From positions 1 to 44,130 of the forward strand of contig JAUYPJ010000073.1 of assembly GCA_030697665.1 (NCBI GenBank): 44,130 nucleotides of DNA, given 5' to 3'. The notes under the pieces were generated by a model. That model worked only from the letters and a program-made list of their open reading frames with translations. It searched no databases and was not told the DNA's origin. The DNA is from Candidatus Omnitrophota bacterium. Its GTDB lineage: Bacteria; Omnitrophota; Gorgyraeia; Aquiviventales; Aquiviventaceae. This document shows positions 34,123-42,408 of the stretch, piece by piece. How positions within the stretch are numbered: the stretch's first letter is position 1; every line of letters starts with the position of its first letter. A program made the position numbers and the translations under genes.

Positions 34123-34472
34123 TCCTTCGACCCCTGACGTTGGCCATTGCGCTGGGTCTCGCCGCGGCGCCCGCAGCGGACGTTGCGCGGACGTGCCTCG
34201 CCCCGCCGACGCCGCTGTGCTCGTGCTGCGGCCCGGCCGGGTCGGCAGCGGGCTGCGACATGGCCTGCTCGCCGGACGATGCGCCCGACACGGCCGCCTC
34301 GCCCGTGCTCCGCCAGCCATCCACCCTGTCTCCGTCCAAGGCGCTTGCCGCGGCCTGGGTGGTGACCGAAGACCCGCAATACCTGACATCCCGCGTTGGA
34401 CCATCCGCGCTGGGGGCGACCCCAGCCCCGCCCCCCAAACGCTACCTCCTTGCGTGCATCCTCCGCCTTTAA
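34119..34472 (+). CDS. Small secreted Cys-rich protein of the copper operon
   Basis: 117 aa. Signal peptide (ILRPLTLAIALGLAAAPAAD), then a short cysteine cluster (RTCLAPPTPLCSCCGPAGSA then CDMAC) and a Ser/Pro/Ala-rich remainder ending YLLACILRL. CSCC...CDMAC suggests thiol metal binding in the periplasm. No family recognised. The ATG is formed by the last bases of the palindrome; no clear Shine-Dalgarno apart from GTGGG. The longer overlapping frame of cusC on the same strand is less likely here. Confidence 0.65.
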   Translation: MILRPLTLAIALGLAAAPAADVARTCLAPPTPLCSCCGPAGSAAGCDMACSPDDAPDTAASPVLRQPSTLSPSKALAAAWVVTEDPQYLTSRVGPSALGATPAPPPKRYLLACILRL

Positions 34473-34540
34473 CGCCGGTTTTTCCGCCTGACCAGGAACC
34501 TTCTGAGTCAAGGCTGTGCGGCCCGGCCGTGGTCGTCAAC

Positions 34541-36106
34541 ATGAGGCGTGAGAGGATGCGACACCAGAACCCCAGCACCCAACAACTGAAGAAGTCACGT
34601 GGACGGCGACCCCGCCATTGCGCCACGGCCTTCGGCCGTGGGCGGCATGGTGGTGCTGATACCCGCGGGTGGGCGGGATGTCGCCCCCATCGGGGCGTGA
34701 TCGTGGGTGCCACCCCCCTGCTTTCTTGCCCCGTGACCCCCCTTCTTGCTTTCGCAAGAAAGCAGGGGGGTCCGGGACTCAATCCCCGAAATCGCTCCGC
34801 GATTTCTGGGGGCGAAAGCAAGAAGGGGGGTGGGGCTCCACAGCGCGTCATCGCCTGGCTCCTTGTGCCGGTCGTCGCATGGCAGACCGCCGCCGCCCCG
34901 ATGTGGGCCGCCGATGGGGCGGCGCTCTCCCTGCCAGGCCTCCTCGAAGAGGTGCGGCGGGTGAACCCTGATCTCCGCGCCGCCCGGAAGCGCTGGGAAG
35001 CGGTTCAGGCCAAGGTCCCGCTCTCCAAGGGGCTGCCCGCGCCCCGCATTGGCATCGAGCTCGAGGACATCCCGCGCGGCACGGTGAAGCTCAACCAGGC
35101 GACGCTCATGTATCAGCTCATCCAGGCGCTGCCGTTTCCCGGCAAGCTTTCCGCTCGCCATCGCGTCGCGGTCGCCGAGTCCCAGATGGCGGCCGCGGAG
35201 TTCAAGCGGGCCGAGTGGGACCTCGTGAGCCAGACGAAGGCGGTCTACTACGACCTCTATCTCCTCGACCGGGAGCTTGAGATCCAACAGGAGCAGCTCC
35301 TGTGGCTCACACAGGCGGTCGCCTCGGCTCAGAGCCGATATGCGACTGGCGTGGCACCGCAGGCGGAGCTGCTCACCGTCCAAGCCGAGGCGCTTGAGGC
35401 GTCGAATATGCGCCAGGTCTTCCTGAACCGACGCCAAGCGATGGCCGCGCACCTGAACCACCTCCTCAACCGCGCCAGCCACGAGCCGATCGGGAAGCCC
35501 GGATCGATCCCGCTGGAGCCGTTGCCGCTCTCGCCCGATGAGCTGCTGCTGGCCGCCCAGGAGCGCCAGCCGGGGCTCCTCGTGTTCCGTTACTCGGCGG
35601 AGCGCGCCGATGCCGCGTGGCGCCTGGCGAAACGGGAGCTGCTGCCTGACCTGGAGACGATGCTCGAGCTGCGGGACCCGGCGATGGGACCCATCGGGCC
35701 GTGGGACCTCACCTTGGCGCTCGTCCTCCCCTTCTGGTTTTGGACCAAGCAGCGCTACGGGGTCAAGGCCGCCCTGTACGACAAGGAATCCGCTCAGGCC
35801 GCCTACGAGGCCATGCAGAACGAGATCGCCCGGCAGATCCATGAGCACTGGCACGAAGCGATGGCCGCCTACCAAACGGCGAAGCTGTGCCAGGATGGGT
35901 TGTTGAAGCTGCGCAGCCAGGCGGTGAGCTCGGCGCTGGCCGCGTACCAGACCGGACGCGGATCGCTGGGGGATCTTCTTGAGAGCCTGCGGATGCTCGC
36001 GGAACAGCGGCGAACATATTATCAGCATCTCGTTGCCTATGAGCAGCAGATGGTCCAATTGGAACAATCAGTCGGAATGCCGTTACTCGCGGAGGGACTT
36101 CAATGA
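34541..36106 (+). CDS. cusC: Outer-membrane efflux channel (CusC/TolC type) with interrupted leader
   Basis: The conserved part begins with a signal peptide, RVIAWLLVPVVAWQTAAAPM, then two OEP repeats: SLPGLLEEVRRVNPDLRAA (first), and a second from about LPLSPDELLLAAQERQPGL, with long helices (KAVYYDLYLLDRELEIQQEQ). It forms the exit duct of the tripartite Cu(I)/Ag(I) pump. The in-frame sequence before the signal peptide is ~110 residues of repeat-encoded low-complexity sequence; ATG 34541 (or 34556) begins MRRERMRHQ, a plausible original n-region, so the repeat may have split the signal peptide. A GTG inside the repeat is another possible start. The stop overlaps cusB by 4 nt. Confidence 0.82.
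   Translation: MRRERMRHQNPSTQQLKKSRGRRPRHCATAFGRGRHGGADTRGWAGCRPHRGVIVGATPLLSCPVTPLLAFARKQGGPGLNPRNRSAISGGESKKGGGAPQRVIAWLLVPVVAWQTAAAPMWAADGAALSLPGLLEEVRRVNPDLRAARKRWEAVQAKVPLSKGLPAPRIGIELEDIPRGTVKLNQATLMYQLIQALPFPGKLSARHRVAVAESQMAAAEFKRAEWDLVSQTKAVYYDLYLLDRELEIQQEQLLWLTQAVASAQSRYATGVAPQAELLTVQAEALEASNMRQVFLNRRQAMAAHLNHLLNRASHEPIGKPGSIPLEPLPLSPDELLLAAQERQPGLLVFRYSAERADAAWRLAKRELLPDLETMLELRDPAMGPIGPWDLTLALVLPFWFWTKQRYGVKAALYDKESAQAAYEAMQNEIARQIHEHWHEAMAAYQTAKLCQDGLLKLRSQAVSSALAAYQTGRGSLGDLLESLRMLAEQRRTYYQHLVAYEQQMVQLEQSVGMPLLAEGLQ
34713..34830. repeat. Structured element with conserved core, cusC-leader copy
   Basis: The core 34771-34812 (TCCGGGACTCAATCCCCG ... AAATCGCTCCGCGATTT) matches 15182-15223. 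Four G/C-rich arms surround it: 34713-34729 pairs perfectly with 34754-34770 (CCCCCCTGCTTTCTTGC/GCAAGAAAGCAGGGGGG), and 34737-34755 pairs perfectly with 34812-34830. The two helices interleave, so the fold is either a pseudoknot or two alternative structures. Confidence 0.88.
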
Positions 36107-37668
36107 AGCGACACGTCGCGATCGCCATGGGTGGAGCGCTGGCCATTGTCCTGCTGGTCGGTGTCGGAGTCCTCGTCACTCACCGCTCGCCACTCACCAG
36201 CCCCCATCACGCTTCTAAGGCGGTCTACTACTGCCCGATGCACCCGAGCTACACGTCAGACCGGCCGGGGGACTGCCCGATCTGCAACATGAAGCTGGTC
36301 AAAAAAGAGAGCGTTCAGCGGATAGCGGATAGCGGACAGGAAGAGAAAAAGCCCACGAAAGACATCTGCTACATGCACAATTGCCCGATGGTGCATCAAG
36401 GCAAGCCGTGCCCCATGCTGGTCGTCGCCAAGGAGGGGGAGTCGGTGACCTGTCCCATCTGCGGGACGCACGTCGCTGAGGCCGCGACCGAGCCCAAGAC
36501 CCAAAAAATCCTCTACTGGACCGACCCGATGATTCCCGGCTACCGCTCGGATGCGCCGGGCAAGTCGCCGATGGGCATGGATCTTGTGCCGGTCTATGAG
36601 GAGGAGGGTTTGCCAGCCGGTCCAGAGACAGCCGCCGGATACGCGTCGATCTTGGTCAGCCCGCAGAAGCGGCAGCTCATTGGTGTCAAAACGGCCCCGG
36701 CCGAGCGGCGACGGATGACGAAGACCATCCGGACAGTGGGTCAGGTGATGGTCGATGAAACACGGAGGGTGCACGTCCACCCCAAAGTGGAAGGATGGCT
36801 CGGCGAGCTCTACGCCAAGTATGAAGGGGATGCGGTCAAGAAGGGCCAGCCGCTGTTCTCGTTCTATAGCCCGGACTTCGTGTCGACCGAGCAGGAGTAC
36901 CTCGCCGCCCTGCAGACCGCACAGCAGATCCCGCCACAGGCCAGTGCGGAGGTTATCGCCGCCGCCCACGCCAATGTCGCCGCCGCCCGCCAACGGCTCC
37001 TCTGGTGGGACATCACCGAGGAGCAGATTCAGGAGATCGAACGGACAGGGACACCGGCAAAGATGCTCCTCCTCGTCTCGCCCATTGATGGGATCGTCCT
37101 CACGAAACATGTCTTTGCCGGGGAGTACATGGAACGGGGCGGCGATTTCTACCACATCGCAGATCTCTCCACCGTCTGGGTGGATGCGGCGCTCTACGAG
37201 TACGACCTCCCGCTTGTGAGCGTCGGCCAAGAGGCCACAGTGGACCTTCCTCAACAGGAGGGCCAGCCGCTCCGGGGCCGCGTGGTGTACATTTCCCCAA
37301 CGCTCAATCCTGATACTCGAACGGCGACGGCGCGCCTGGAGTTTCCGAACCCGGAGAACCGGCTGAAACCCGGGATGTACGCAACCGCGGAGGTCTCCGT
37401 GGACCTGGGGGAGCGCCTGGCCGTCTTGGCTGAGGCGATCATGGACACCGGAACCCGCCGGATTCTCTTCGTCGACAAGGGGGAGGGGGTCTTCGAGCCG
37501 CGCGATGTCACTCTTGGGGTGAAAGCGGATGGCTACGACGAAGTCAAGAGGGGTGTGGCTGAAGGCGAGCGCGTCGTGACCAGCGGGAACTTCCTGATCG
37601 ATTCGGAGAGCCGGCTCAAAGCTGCGCTGCAGGGGATGGGCGGACAGGAACACCAGCATGGGCAGTGA
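36103..37668 (+). CDS. cusB: Periplasmic adaptor of Cu/Ag RND pump (CusB type)
   Basis: 521 aa membrane-fusion protein. N-terminal signal anchor (MGGALAIVLLVGVGVLVTH), then three heavy-metal-binding modules: YYCPMHPSYTSDRPGDCPIC near residues 42-61, CYMHNCPMVHQGKPCPM at 89-105 with a CPIC at 117-120, and YWTDPMIPGYRSDAPGKSP at 138-156. The lipoyl/barrel-sandwich hybrid part is VHVHPKVEGWLGELYAKYEG and the beta-barrel DLSTVWVDAALYEYDLPLV. The metal-binding pieces are joined by VQRIADSGQ, encoded by a heptad array. ATGA overlap with cusC. Confidence 0.94.
   Translation: MKRHVAIAMGGALAIVLLVGVGVLVTHRSPLTSPHHASKAVYYCPMHPSYTSDRPGDCPICNMKLVKKESVQRIADSGQEEKKPTKDICYMHNCPMVHQGKPCPMLVVAKEGESVTCPICGTHVAEAATEPKTQKILYWTDPMIPGYRSDAPGKSPMGMDLVPVYEEEGLPAGPETAAGYASILVSPQKRQLIGVKTAPAERRRMTKTIRTVGQVMVDETRRVHVHPKVEGWLGELYAKYEGDAVKKGQPLFSFYSPDFVSTEQEYLAALQTAQQIPPQASAEVIAAAHANVAAARQRLLWWDITEEQIQEIERTGTPAKMLLLVSPIDGIVLTKHVFAGEYMERGGDFYHIADLSTVWVDAALYEYDLPLVSVGQEATVDLPQQEGQPLRGRVVYISPTLNPDTRTATARLEFPNPENRLKPGMYATAEVSVDLGERLAVLAEAIMDTGTRRILFVDKGEGVFEPRDVTLGVKADGYDEVKRGVAEGERVVTSGNFLIDSESRLKAALQGMGGQEHQHGQ
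36175..36202 (+). repeat. Degenerate heptad run in the cusB N-terminus
   Basis: GTCACTC, ACCGCTC, GCCACTC, ACCAGCC, four 7-bp units with a CACTC-like core, just after the membrane anchor. Weaker than the other arrays. Confidence 0.5.
36316..36339 (+). repeat. Heptad array within cusB
   Basis: CAGCGGA, TAGCGGA, TAGCGGA, CAG, same family as birA arm 1. Encodes the QRIADSGQ linker. Confidence 0.85.
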
Positions 37669-37673
37669 CCCAC

Positions 37674-37791
37674 GAGTCGATAGTCCATAGTCGATAGTCC
37701 ATAGGAAAAAGTGAGCAGGCAGCATGATGGTCAAAACGGTAAGGAGGGTCTTTGATGTTTTTACTATGGACTATGGTCTATGGACTATGGA
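37674..37791. repeat. Inverted heptad arms between cusB and cusA
   Basis: Arm 1 (37674-37701): GAGTCGA, TAGTCCA, TAGTCGA, TAGTCCA. Arm 2 (37764-37791): CTATGGA, CTATGGT, CTATGGA, CTATGGA. The two can pair; arm 2 lies between the AAGGAGGG ribosome-binding site (37741-37748) and the cusA ATG at 37801. Same heptad family as valS array 2. Confidence 0.92.
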
Positions 37792-37820
37792 CTTTTCCCC
37801 ATGAGCGAGCAACGATCTGA
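37755..37820 (+). CDS. Possible repeat-encoded leader peptide upstream of cusA
   Basis: The AAGGAGGG at 37741-37748 is well placed (6 nt) for ATG 37755, which opens a 21-codon frame MFLLWTMVYGLWTFPHERAT ending at TGA 37818-37820, 20 nt inside cusA in another frame. The real cusA ATG has no ribosome-binding site of its own. Translation of this peptide could therefore couple to cusA. Unproven; it may simply be the result of the repeat invading the gap. Confidence 0.35.
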   Translation: MFLLWTMVYGLWTFPHERATI

Positions 37821-40800
37821 CACAGCGCCTGGCGTGTTGCGGCAGGGCGGGGTCATCGAGAAGATCATCGAGTTCTCGGCCCACAACAAGTTCCTGGTCC
37901 TGATCTTCGTGGCGTTTGCCTTGGTGGCGTCGGTCTGGGCGATGCGGAATATCCCCCTCGACGCGATCCCGGACCTCTCCGACACCCAGGTCATCATCTA
38001 CTCGCGCTGGGACCGCAGCCCGGACATCATCGAGGACCAGGTGACCTACCCCATCGTCACCGCCATGCTCGGCGCCCCGCGTGTCAAGGCGATCCGGGGG
38101 TTCTCGGACTTCGGCTTTTCCTACGTCTACGTCATCTTCAAGGACGGCACCGACATCTACTGGGCCCGCAGCCGCACGCTGGAATACTTGAGTAAGATCA
38201 TCCCCCGGCTACCCGAAGGGGTGCGGACCGAGCTTGGGCCGGACGCCACCGGGGTGGGGTGGGTGTTCCAATATGCGCTGGTGGATGAAACCGGCCAGCA
38301 CAACCTGCAGGAACTGCGCAGCTTCCAAGATTGGTATCTCCGCTACTACCTTCAGAGTGTCCCCGGTGTGGCGGAGGTGGCGTCGATCGGGGGGTTCGTG
38401 AAGCAGTATCAGATCACCATCGATCCCAACCGCCTGCTGGCCTACAACATTCCGCTGACCATGGTGGTGGACGCCATCCGGCAAAGTAATCAGGAAGTCG
38501 GCGGACGGTTGCTGGAGTTCTCCGGCGCGGAATACATGGTGCGAGGCCGCGGGTATCTCAAGTCCGTGGAGGATCTCGAGAAGATCGTCGTGGGGACGGA
38601 TCAGAAAGGCACGCCGATCCTCGTCAAGCATATTGCGACCGTGGCCCTCGGTCCGGAGATCCGCCGAGGGTTGGCCGATTTCGACGGGCGGGGCGATGTG
38701 GTCGGCGGCACGGTCGTGATGCGCTACGGCGAAAATGCCTTGAACGTCATCAATCGGGTGAAGGCGAAGATCGAGGAGGTCACGCCGTCGTTCCCGCCCG
38801 GGATGGAGCTGGTCGTCACCTATGACCGCTCCGAGCTGATCCTCGAAGCCATCAAGAACCTGAAGGAAAAGCTCATCGAGGAGATGATCGTCGTCAGCAT
38901 CGTCATCCTCATCTTCCTCTGGCATTTCCCGTCGGCGGTCATCCCGATCGTCACGATCCCTGTGGCGGTCATCCTCTCCTTCATCCCCCTCTATGGCATG
39001 GGGCTGACCTCGAACATTATGAGCCTCTCGGGCATCGCCATCTCCATCGGCGTCCTCGTGGATGGCGCCATCGTCGAAGTGGAAAACGCGTACAAGCGTC
39101 TGGAGCAGTGGATCGAAGGCGGCCGCAAGGGCGATTACCACGCGATCCGGCTCAAGGCGCTCAAGGAAGTGGGCCCATCGGTCTTCTTTTCGTTGCTCGT
39201 CATCGCCGTCGCGTTCATGCCGATCTTCACGCTGGTGGATCAGGAAGGCCGGCTCTTCAAGCCGCTCGCGTGGGCCAAGAACCTGGCGATGGCCATTGCG
39301 GCGATCCTCGCGATCACGCTCGACCCAGCGATGCGGATGCTCTTTACCCGCATGGAGCCGATCACCCTGAAAGCCCGCTGGATCCCGAGGCGCATCCGGG
39401 GGATGGCCTCCAAACTGGCCACGACGATTGCCGTCGGGACCTACTACCCAGAGGAAAAGCATCCGGTCAGCAACGTCCTGTTTCGCGTCTATGAGCCGGC
39501 CTGCCGTTTTGTCTTGCGGCACCGCAAGGCGACGATCCTCACGGCCTTTGGGTTGGTGCTGACGACCATTCCGATCTATCTGCAACTTGGCTCCGAGTTC
39601 ATGCCACCGCTTCGGGAAGGCAGCCTCTTGTACATGCCCACGACGCTGCCGGGGATCTCAGTGACCGAAGCCCAGGCGCTCATGCAGAAGCAGGACCAGG
39701 TGCTGAAGAGCTTCCCGGAGGTCGAGCGGGTCTTCGGCAAGTCCGGCCGGATCGAAAGCTCAACCGACCCCGCGCCGTTTTCCATGATGGAAACCGTCGT
39801 CCTGCTGAAACCGGAGCAGGAGTGGCGGAAGGTCCGTCGCTGGTACTCGTGGCTCCCAGATGTTCTGGAAGGCCCGTTCCGTCCCTTCTGGCCATCCCAT
39901 ATTTCGTACGAGGATCTGATCAACGAAATGGATCAGGCGCTCAAGATCGTGGGCGTCACGAATGCCTGGACGATGCCGATCAAAAACCGCATCGATATGT
40001 TGACGACGGGCGTACGCACCCCGATCGGCATCAAGATCTTCGGGGCCGACCTCAAGAAGATCGAGGAGCTCGGCACGCATCTGGAAATGATCCTCAAGGA
40101 CGTCCGGGGCACCCGGAGCATCTACGCCGAGCGGGTGGCCGGCGGCTATTTCGTGGATTTCGACATCAACCGCGATGAGGTTGCTCGCTATGGCCTCTTG
40201 GTGGCGGATGTGCAGATGGTCATCATGTCCGCCATCGGTGGGGAGAACATCACCACCACGATTGAGGGCCGGGAGCGCTATCCCGTGAACGTTCGGTACT
40301 CCCGCGAGCTGCGGGATGATATCGAGAAGCTCAAGCGGGTCTTGGTGCCCACACCCGCCGGTCAACACATTCCGCTCGTGCAGCTGGCAGACATCAGATT
40401 AGTGTCAGGGCCGGCCATGATTCGCAACGAAAACGGCCTGTTGGCCGGCTACGTCTACGTGGATGTGGATACGTCCAAGCGGGATATCGGTGGCTACGTG
40501 ACCGAAGCCAAGAAGATCGTGGCGAAGGAGCTCGCGCTTCCCGCCGGCTACGCCCTGACGTGGAGCGGCCAGTACGAGAACATGATCCGCGTGCAGGAGC
40601 GGCTGAAGGTCGTGCTGCCCCTGACGATCTTCATCATCTGTCTCTTGCTCTACATGAACACGAAGTCGGCGGTGAAGACCGGTATCGTGATGCTCGCCGT
40701 GCCGTTCTCCCTCATTGGGGCGGTGTGGTTGCTGTGGTTTCTGGGGTACAACGTCTCCATCGCCGTATGGGTGGGGATGATCGCCCTCATGGGACTCGAC

Positions 40801-41178
40801 GCCGAAACCGGCGTGTTCATGTTGCTGTTTCTGGATTTGGCCTATCACGAGGCGGTTCAGAAGGGAAGGATGCGCAACGAGCGCGATCTGGAAGAAGCGA
40901 TCATCCACGGGGCGGTGAAACGGGTCCGCCCGAAGCTGATGACGGTGATGGCGGCCTTCATGGGGTTGCTGCCGATCATGTGGTCGACCGGGGCCGGCGC
41001 GGACATGATGAAGCGGGTCGCCGCGCCGATGGTCGGAGGGCTGGTGACCTCATTTATCCTGGAGCTCCTGGTCTACCCGGCGATTTATGCCGTCTGGAAA
41101 TGGCGGTTTGAGATGCGGGAAGGGAAGGCGACGTGGATCGTGAGAGCCCAACCCGCATCAGGGGGCAGCGCGTCATGA
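37801..41178 (+). CDS. cusA: Cu(I)/Ag(I)-type heavy-metal RND efflux pump (CusA/CzcA)
   Basis: 1125 aa inner-membrane RND pump. Start ATG 37801 gives MSEQRSDTAPG then the first TM (KFLVLIFVAFALVASVWAM); an ATG at 37780 lies in the repeat. Heavy-metal RND hallmarks: NIPLDAIPDLSDTQVIIYSR, the proton-relay TM4 region GVLVDGAIVEVENAYKRLEQ, PEEKHPVSNVLFRVYEPACR between the two halves and VWVGMIALMGLDAETGVFML in TM10. Duplicated 6+6 TM layout with two large periplasmic loops. Substrate Cu(I)/Ag(I) is inferred from CsoR and the CusB metal modules; zinc/cobalt types look similar. Confidence 0.95.
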   Translation: MSEQRSDTAPGVLRQGGVIEKIIEFSAHNKFLVLIFVAFALVASVWAMRNIPLDAIPDLSDTQVIIYSRWDRSPDIIEDQVTYPIVTAMLGAPRVKAIRGFSDFGFSYVYVIFKDGTDIYWARSRTLEYLSKIIPRLPEGVRTELGPDATGVGWVFQYALVDETGQHNLQELRSFQDWYLRYYLQSVPGVAEVASIGGFVKQYQITIDPNRLLAYNIPLTMVVDAIRQSNQEVGGRLLEFSGAEYMVRGRGYLKSVEDLEKIVVGTDQKGTPILVKHIATVALGPEIRRGLADFDGRGDVVGGTVVMRYGENALNVINRVKAKIEEVTPSFPPGMELVVTYDRSELILEAIKNLKEKLIEEMIVVSIVILIFLWHFPSAVIPIVTIPVAVILSFIPLYGMGLTSNIMSLSGIAISIGVLVDGAIVEVENAYKRLEQWIEGGRKGDYHAIRLKALKEVGPSVFFSLLVIAVAFMPIFTLVDQEGRLFKPLAWAKNLAMAIAAILAITLDPAMRMLFTRMEPITLKARWIPRRIRGMASKLATTIAVGTYYPEEKHPVSNVLFRVYEPACRFVLRHRKATILTAFGLVLTTIPIYLQLGSEFMPPLREGSLLYMPTTLPGISVTEAQALMQKQDQVLKSFPEVERVFGKSGRIESSTDPAPFSMMETVVLLKPEQEWRKVRRWYSWLPDVLEGPFRPFWPSHISYEDLINEMDQALKIVGVTNAWTMPIKNRIDMLTTGVRTPIGIKIFGADLKKIEELGTHLEMILKDVRGTRSIYAERVAGGYFVDFDINRDEVARYGLLVADVQMVIMSAIGGENITTTIEGRERYPVNVRYSRELRDDIEKLKRVLVPTPAGQHIPLVQLADIRLVSGPAMIRNENGLLAGYVYVDVDTSKRDIGGYVTEAKKIVAKELALPAGYALTWSGQYENMIRVQERLKVVLPLTIFIICLLLYMNTKSAVKTGIVMLAVPFSLIGAVWLLWFLGYNVSIAVWVGMIALMGLDAETGVFMLLFLDLAYHEAVQKGRMRNERDLEEAIIHGAVKRVRPKLMTVMAAFMGLLPIMWSTGAGADMMKRVAAPMVGGLVTSFILELLVYPAIYAVWKWRFEMREGKATWIVRAQPASGGSAS

Positions 41179-42341
41179 GGCGAGATCCGATGTGCGGAAT
41201 GGCCGGCGTGATCGCGCGCCACGGCCACTGGTTCTGCAGCGAGCGATGCCTGAGGGAGTTCGAGCGCCGCCAGTCCCACCACTTGCCTGGGACCGCCGAA
41301 GGCGGCCCGCCGACTCATGCCGGCGCGCTCGCAGCACTCCAGCAGGTGGTGGGAGACCCCTGGATCTGGGCTCCGCTCTCCGGTGTCGCCCTCGCCACGC
41401 TCGGGTGGTGGTGGCCTTTGGCCGCTGCGGTCAGCGCGACGTATGTGGGCTATCTCACGAAGATGTTGGGTCCGTTGATGCTCGGGTTGCTCCTGGGAGG
41501 CGTCATCGACCACGTGGTGCCGCGCGCGTATATCGTCCACTGGCTCGCAGGGCCTCGGAGGCGCGTCATCGTCCGCTCGACCCTGTTAGGGTTTTTGGCT
41601 TCCGCGTGCAGCCACGGATGCCTGGCGCTGGCGGTTGAGCTCTACCGCAAAGGGGCCTCAACCCCGGCGGTCGTGAGCTTCCTGCTGGCCAGTCCATGGG
41701 CGAGCCTGTCGTTGACCATCGTCCTGCTGAGCTTGTTCGGAGGCAAAGGGTTCGTCGTGGTCGGCGCTGCGCTGTCGATTGCGTTCATCACAGGCCTTCT
41801 CTTCCAACGGCTGGCCGAGCGGGGGCTTATTGAGCGTAACCCTCATACAGGAACCCAGGAGCCGCTGGCCGTCTGGCAGGATCTCCGGGCGCGGTGGAGC
41901 AGCTATCCCTGGACGGTCCGGCAGCTCGTTGCTGATGCGCGCGGTGTGATGGCAGGGACGATCCCGCTGGGCCGCATGATCATCGGGTGGGTTCAGCTTG
42001 GGCTTGTGCTCAGCTCGGTCCTGGGAGGGTTGGTGCCTCACGGGATCGTTGAACGGTTCTTCGGCCCCACGTTCGTCGGGCTTGTCCTGACGCTCGTGGT
42101 GGCGGCGGTGGTGGAGGTCTGCTCGGAGGGGACCGCGCCCCTCGCCTTTGAGCTGTACCGTCAGACCGGCGCGCTGGGCAACGCCTTCGTGTTGCTGATG
42201 GGAGGAGTAGTGACGGACTACACCGAGCTGGCGGTGCTCTGGACGGCCATCGGACGCCGCACGGTGTTCTGGGTGCTTGGCATCACCCTGCCGCTGGTGG
42301 TGACGGTGGGCTTGCTTCTGAATCGTTTGGGTGTACACTAG
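41175..42341 (+). CDS. YHS/TRASH-like domain fused to YraQ/ArsP-type permease
   Basis: 388 aa. N-terminal metal-binding motif: RRDPMCGM (residues 2-9) and FCSERCLREFERR, the YHS/TRASH pattern used by copper proteins. After a linker come eight or so membrane segments of the DUF318/permease family, with LGLLLGGVIDHVVPRAYIVH and a second half LGGLVPHGIVERFFGPTFVG, the usual paired repeat; ACSHGCLALA and EVCSEGTAPLAFELYR carry conserved Cys/His residues. Located in the copper operon and overlapping the cusA stop (ATGA), it probably exports or imports the metal across the inner membrane. Confidence 0.78.
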   Translation: MRRDPMCGMAGVIARHGHWFCSERCLREFERRQSHHLPGTAEGGPPTHAGALAALQQVVGDPWIWAPLSGVALATLGWWWPLAAAVSATYVGYLTKMLGPLMLGLLLGGVIDHVVPRAYIVHWLAGPRRRVIVRSTLLGFLASACSHGCLALAVELYRKGASTPAVVSFLLASPWASLSLTIVLLSLFGGKGFVVVGAALSIAFITGLLFQRLAERGLIERNPHTGTQEPLAVWQDLRARWSSYPWTVRQLVADARGVMAGTIPLGRMIIGWVQLGLVLSSVLGGLVPHGIVERFFGPTFVGLVLTLVVAAVVEVCSEGTAPLAFELYRQTGALGNAFVLLMGGVVTDYTELAVLWTAIGRRTVFWVLGITLPLVVTVGLLLNRLGVH

Positions 42342-42344
42342 ATC

Positions 42345-42365
42345 GCAGTAGGCAGTAGGCAGGGG
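42345..42365 (+). repeat. Short heptad array after the permease gene
   Basis: GCAGTAG, GCAGTAG, GCAGGGG: three units in the gap before the next gene. Single arm. Confidence 0.75.
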
Positions 42366-42408
42366 GCGGTCAAAGGTCCGACGATAACGAAGAGTGGAGG
42401 TCAAGCAG

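Noticed and set aside
34112-34540. The cusC frame extended upstream to 34112
   Set aside because: This part overlaps the signal-peptide protein at 34119 in another frame and has no similarity to outer-membrane channels; 34541 or later is more reasonable.
34595-36067. 490-codon minus-strand frame across cusC
   Set aside because: Antisense shadow; composition and lack of motifs argue against coding.
38209-39585. 458-codon minus-strand frame inside cusA
   Set aside because: Asp/His/Arg-rich shadow of the RND pump gene, no recognisable domain.
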